9,840 bases of DNA from positions 1 through 9,840 of the forward strand of contig JARLHH010000165.1 of NCBI GenBank assembly GCA_031292335.1, in the 5' to 3' direction. This DNA is from Candidatus Limnocylindrales bacterium. GTDB lineage: Bacteria > Chloroflexota > Limnocylindria > Limnocylindrales > CSP1-4. The position numbers were made by a program, and so were the translations under genes. Positions 8,222-9,840 of the stretch are shown piece by piece. How positions within the stretch are numbered: the first letter of the stretch is position 1; each line of letters starts with the position of its first letter. The notes below the pieces were generated by a model. That model made no database searches, was not told where the DNA came from, and worked only from the letters and a program-made list of their open reading frames with translations.

Positions 8222-9633
8222 GCGTCAGGCTCCACGACACGCTGGCAGGAGCGGTCCAGCCCCTGGAGCCGCTCGAGCCGGGCCACGTCCGGATCTACTC
8301 CTGCGGGCCGACCGTCTACGGACCCGCCCACGTGGGCAACTTCCGGTCGTTCCTGTTCGCCGACGTGCTCGTCCGCTACCTCCGCTGGCGCGGCCTGCGG
8401 GTCACCTGGGTGATGAACCTGACGGACGTGGATGACAAGATCATCCGCGGCGCGGCGGCCGAGTCGATCGGGATCGACGCGCTCGCGGAGCGCCACATCG
8501 CCGGGTTCCTGGCCGACGCGGCGACGCTCCGGATGACGATGCCGGACGTCCTGCCCCGGGCGACCGCCCACATTCCCCAGATGGTCGCGCTCGTCGAGGC
8601 GCTCCTGGAGCGGGGCCACGCCTACCGGACCGAGGACGGCTCCATCTTCTTCCGGATCGCCTCCTGGCCCACCTACGGGCGCCTGGCCCGCCTGGACCCC
8701 GACGCGATGCGGGTCGGGGAGCGGGTTGCGGCGGACGAGTACTCGAAGGACGACGCCCGTGACTTCGTCCTCTGGAAGGCAGCCAAGCCGGGTGAGCCAA
8801 GCTGGGAGACCGCGATCGGATCCGGACGGCCCGGCTGGCACCTGGAGTGCTCGGCGATGAGCATGGCGTACCTCGGCGAATCGTTCGACATCCACACGGG
8901 CGGCGTCGACCTGATCTTCCCGCACCACGAGGACGAGATCGCGCAGTCGGAGGCGGCCACCGGCGCGCCGTTCGTGCGGACCTGGCTCCACTGCGCCCAC
9001 CTCCAGATGGGCGGCCGGAAGATGGCCAAGTCGGAAGGCAACATCGCGGGCGTCTCGGACCTCCTGGCCACCGGGCTGGCGCCCCGCGCCCTGCGGTACG
9101 CGCTGATCGCCGCGCACTACCGGACCGGCCTCAGCTTCAGCGACGAATCCGTCAGCGCGGCCGCCGCAGCGGTTGCGCGGCTTGATGCGCTCGTGGCCGC
9201 CCTGCTCGGCTACCACGGCGAAGGTCCCGACGACCCAGGGCTGCCTGCCGCGATCGCCGGCGCCCGGGCGGCGTTCGGCGTCGCGATGGATGACGATCTC
9301 GGTATCTCGGCGGCCCTGGCGGCGGTGTTCGACCTGGTCCGCGACCTGAACCGGCGGATCGCGGCACGCTCGCTGTCCGGCGCCGACGCGGCCCGCGCGC
9401 TCGACGCACTGCGCGACCTCGATCGCGTGCTCGGGCTGCTGCCGGATCCTGCCGAGCCGCCTCTCGAAGCCGACCTCCAGGTGCTTCTCGACGAGCGTGC
9501 GGCCGCGCGCAGCGCGCGGGACTGGGCCGCGTCCGATCACCTGCGTGACGCCCTGGCCGCCCGCGGGATCCTCGTCGAGGACTCGCGCGACGGGCAACGC
9601 TGGCGTCGGGCCGGCACGCCTGCGGATGCCTGA
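8218..9633 (+). CDS. cysS: Cysteinyl-tRNA synthetase
   Basis: Class I aminoacyl-tRNA synthetase (471 aa) that charges tRNA-Cys with cysteine using ATP in the cytosol. The zinc site is complete by alignment with E. coli CysRS: C29 (in CGPTVYG), C211 (in WHLECSAM), H236 and E240 (in FPHHEDE). The HIGH signature is HVGN (38-41), a variant seen in other CysRS proteins. The KMSKS loop is KMAKS (268-272), followed by EGN. A helical DALR-type region follows (about 300-400), and the C-terminus (SARDWAASDHLRDALAARGI) is typical of the family. Length is normal. The start is ATG 8218 with a strong RBS, overlapping the ispDF stop as ATGA. The reading frame is open upstream as far as 7606, but that part is a shadow of ispDF. 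In the Bacillus order cysS is followed by mrnC and rlmB; neither is recognisable before the window ends. Confidence 0.97.
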   Translation: MSVRLHDTLAGAVQPLEPLEPGHVRIYSCGPTVYGPAHVGNFRSFLFADVLVRYLRWRGLRVTWVMNLTDVDDKIIRGAAAESIGIDALAERHIAGFLADAATLRMTMPDVLPRATAHIPQMVALVEALLERGHAYRTEDGSIFFRIASWPTYGRLARLDPDAMRVGERVAADEYSKDDARDFVLWKAAKPGEPSWETAIGSGRPGWHLECSAMSMAYLGESFDIHTGGVDLIFPHHEDEIAQSEAATGAPFVRTWLHCAHLQMGGRKMAKSEGNIAGVSDLLATGLAPRALRYALIAAHYRTGLSFSDESVSAAAAAVARLDALVAALLGYHGEGPDDPGLPAAIAGARAAFGVAMDDDLGISAALAAVFDLVRDLNRRIAARSLSGADAARALDALRDLDRVLGLLPDPAEPPLEADLQVLLDERAAARSARDWAASDHLRDALAARGILVEDSRDGQRWRRAGTPADA

Positions 9634-9814
9634 GCCAGCGGACCCGCGCCGGCCCCGGCGCGACCAGGGACCGGAACCTCGCCGCGACTCCCCGGGAGGG
9701 CCGGGAGGGGCGCCGTTCCGCCCGGCGGGACCCGCCCCGGTCCGCCGCGGGCCTCCCGCGACGCGCGGGCCGCTCGGACTCGGGGCCCTCCGTCCCGGCC
9801 CTCCGGGCCGATAA
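9626..9814 (+). CDS. Hypothetical 62-aa Arg/Pro/Gly-rich ORF, doubtful
   Basis: I do not recognise this ORF. It opens with ATG at 9626, overlapping the cysS stop by 8 nt, and ends with tandem in-frame stops TAA-TAG at 9812-9817. The product would be strongly basic and low-complexity (many R, P, G and A; one F), with no domain or membrane segment. About 79% of its third positions are G or C, a little below the neighbouring genes as judged by eye. No convincing RBS is present. It could be noncoding GC-rich spacer that happens to stay open, a real small protein, or the disordered N-terminal tail of a lost or shifted downstream gene such as rlmB, whose products often begin this way. I favour noncoding or remnant. 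Confidence 0.25.
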   Translation: MPEPADPRRPRRDQGPEPRRDSPGGPGGAPFRPAGPAPVRRGPPATRGPLGLGALRPGPPGR

Positions 9815-9827
9815 TAGCGGCCCGGAG
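9801..9827 (+). other. Perfect 10-bp hairpin with AT-rich 7-nt loop downstream of cysS
   Basis: CTCCGGGCCG (9801-9810) and CGGCCCGGAG (9818-9827) are exact reverse complements around the loop ATAATAG. It is the strongest hairpin in the tail, but no T-run follows before the window ends, so an intrinsic terminator is not proven. The loop with its flanking G reads GATAAT (9810-9815), close to a -10 box, without a visible -35. It also holds the tandem stops of the small ORF. It could be a terminator of the cysS transcript, a promoter/operator for a gene beyond the edge, or both. Confidence 0.6.
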
Positions 9828-9840
9828 CGCGCATCTAGCC

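Noticed and set aside
9724..9769. Further GC-rich inverted repeats (9724-9736 and 9755-9769) as structured RNA
   Set aside because: Arms are only 6 bp with 1- or 3-nt centres in DNA that is almost all G and C, so they are expected by chance. No conserved RNA family pattern is visible.
7543..9834. 763-codon open frame on the minus strand opposite ispDF and cysS
   Set aside because: Antisense of two well-supported genes. The product is low-complexity Arg/Pro/Gly/Ala without motifs, as expected from high-GC shadow frames.

Overview
The window reads as a stretch of core chromosome from a very GC-rich bacterium (about 70% G+C by eye, third codon positions almost all G or C). All convincing genes lie on the + strand. 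Gene order, a four-domain S1 protein with long acidic tails, and an ispDF fusion next to a YacL-type PIN/TRAM protein fit a high-GC Chloroflexota-like or similar Terrabacteria lineage. That assignment is an inference from context; no marker here settles it.

Layout: (1) the 3' part of a ribosomal protein S1 gene (rpsA), cut by the left edge inside a perfect 24-bp tandem repeat and closed by a good intrinsic terminator at 1801-1842; (2) a 244-bp spacer ending in a probable extended -10 promoter; (3) clpC at 2025-4505; (4) radA at 4523-5908; (5) a membrane-anchored PIN-TRAM protein of the YacL family at about 5943-6998; (6) a bifunctional ispDF at 6995-8221; (7) cysS at 8218-9633; (8) a 207-bp GC-rich tail holding a doubtful 62-codon ORF and a perfect 10-bp hairpin.

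From clpC to cysS the spacing is tight (17 nt, about 34 nt, GTGA overlap, ATGA overlap) with no clear intrinsic terminator inside, so this looks like one transcription unit with a possible internal promoter before yacL. The order clpC-radA-yacL-ispD-ispF-cysS is that of the Bacillus subtilis clpC locus (ctsR-mcsA-mcsB-clpC-radA-disA-yacL-ispD-ispF-gltX-cysE-cysS-mrnC-rlmB). Here ctsR, mcsA, mcsB, disA, gltX and cysE are missing from the locus, and ispD and ispF are fused. The genes cover protein quality control, recombination and repair, a nucleic-acid-binding membrane protein, isoprenoid precursor synthesis and Cys-tRNA charging. Their co-location is an old syntenic block more than a single pathway.

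I see no mobile element, CRISPR array, phage gene, tRNA, rRNA or clear new multi-gene system. The points most worth checking are an IspF domain missing two family-typical active-site loops, the absence of disA between radA and yacL, a nucleotide-perfect repeat in rpsA, and a recurring arrangement of -10-like boxes inside GC-rich inverted repeats.
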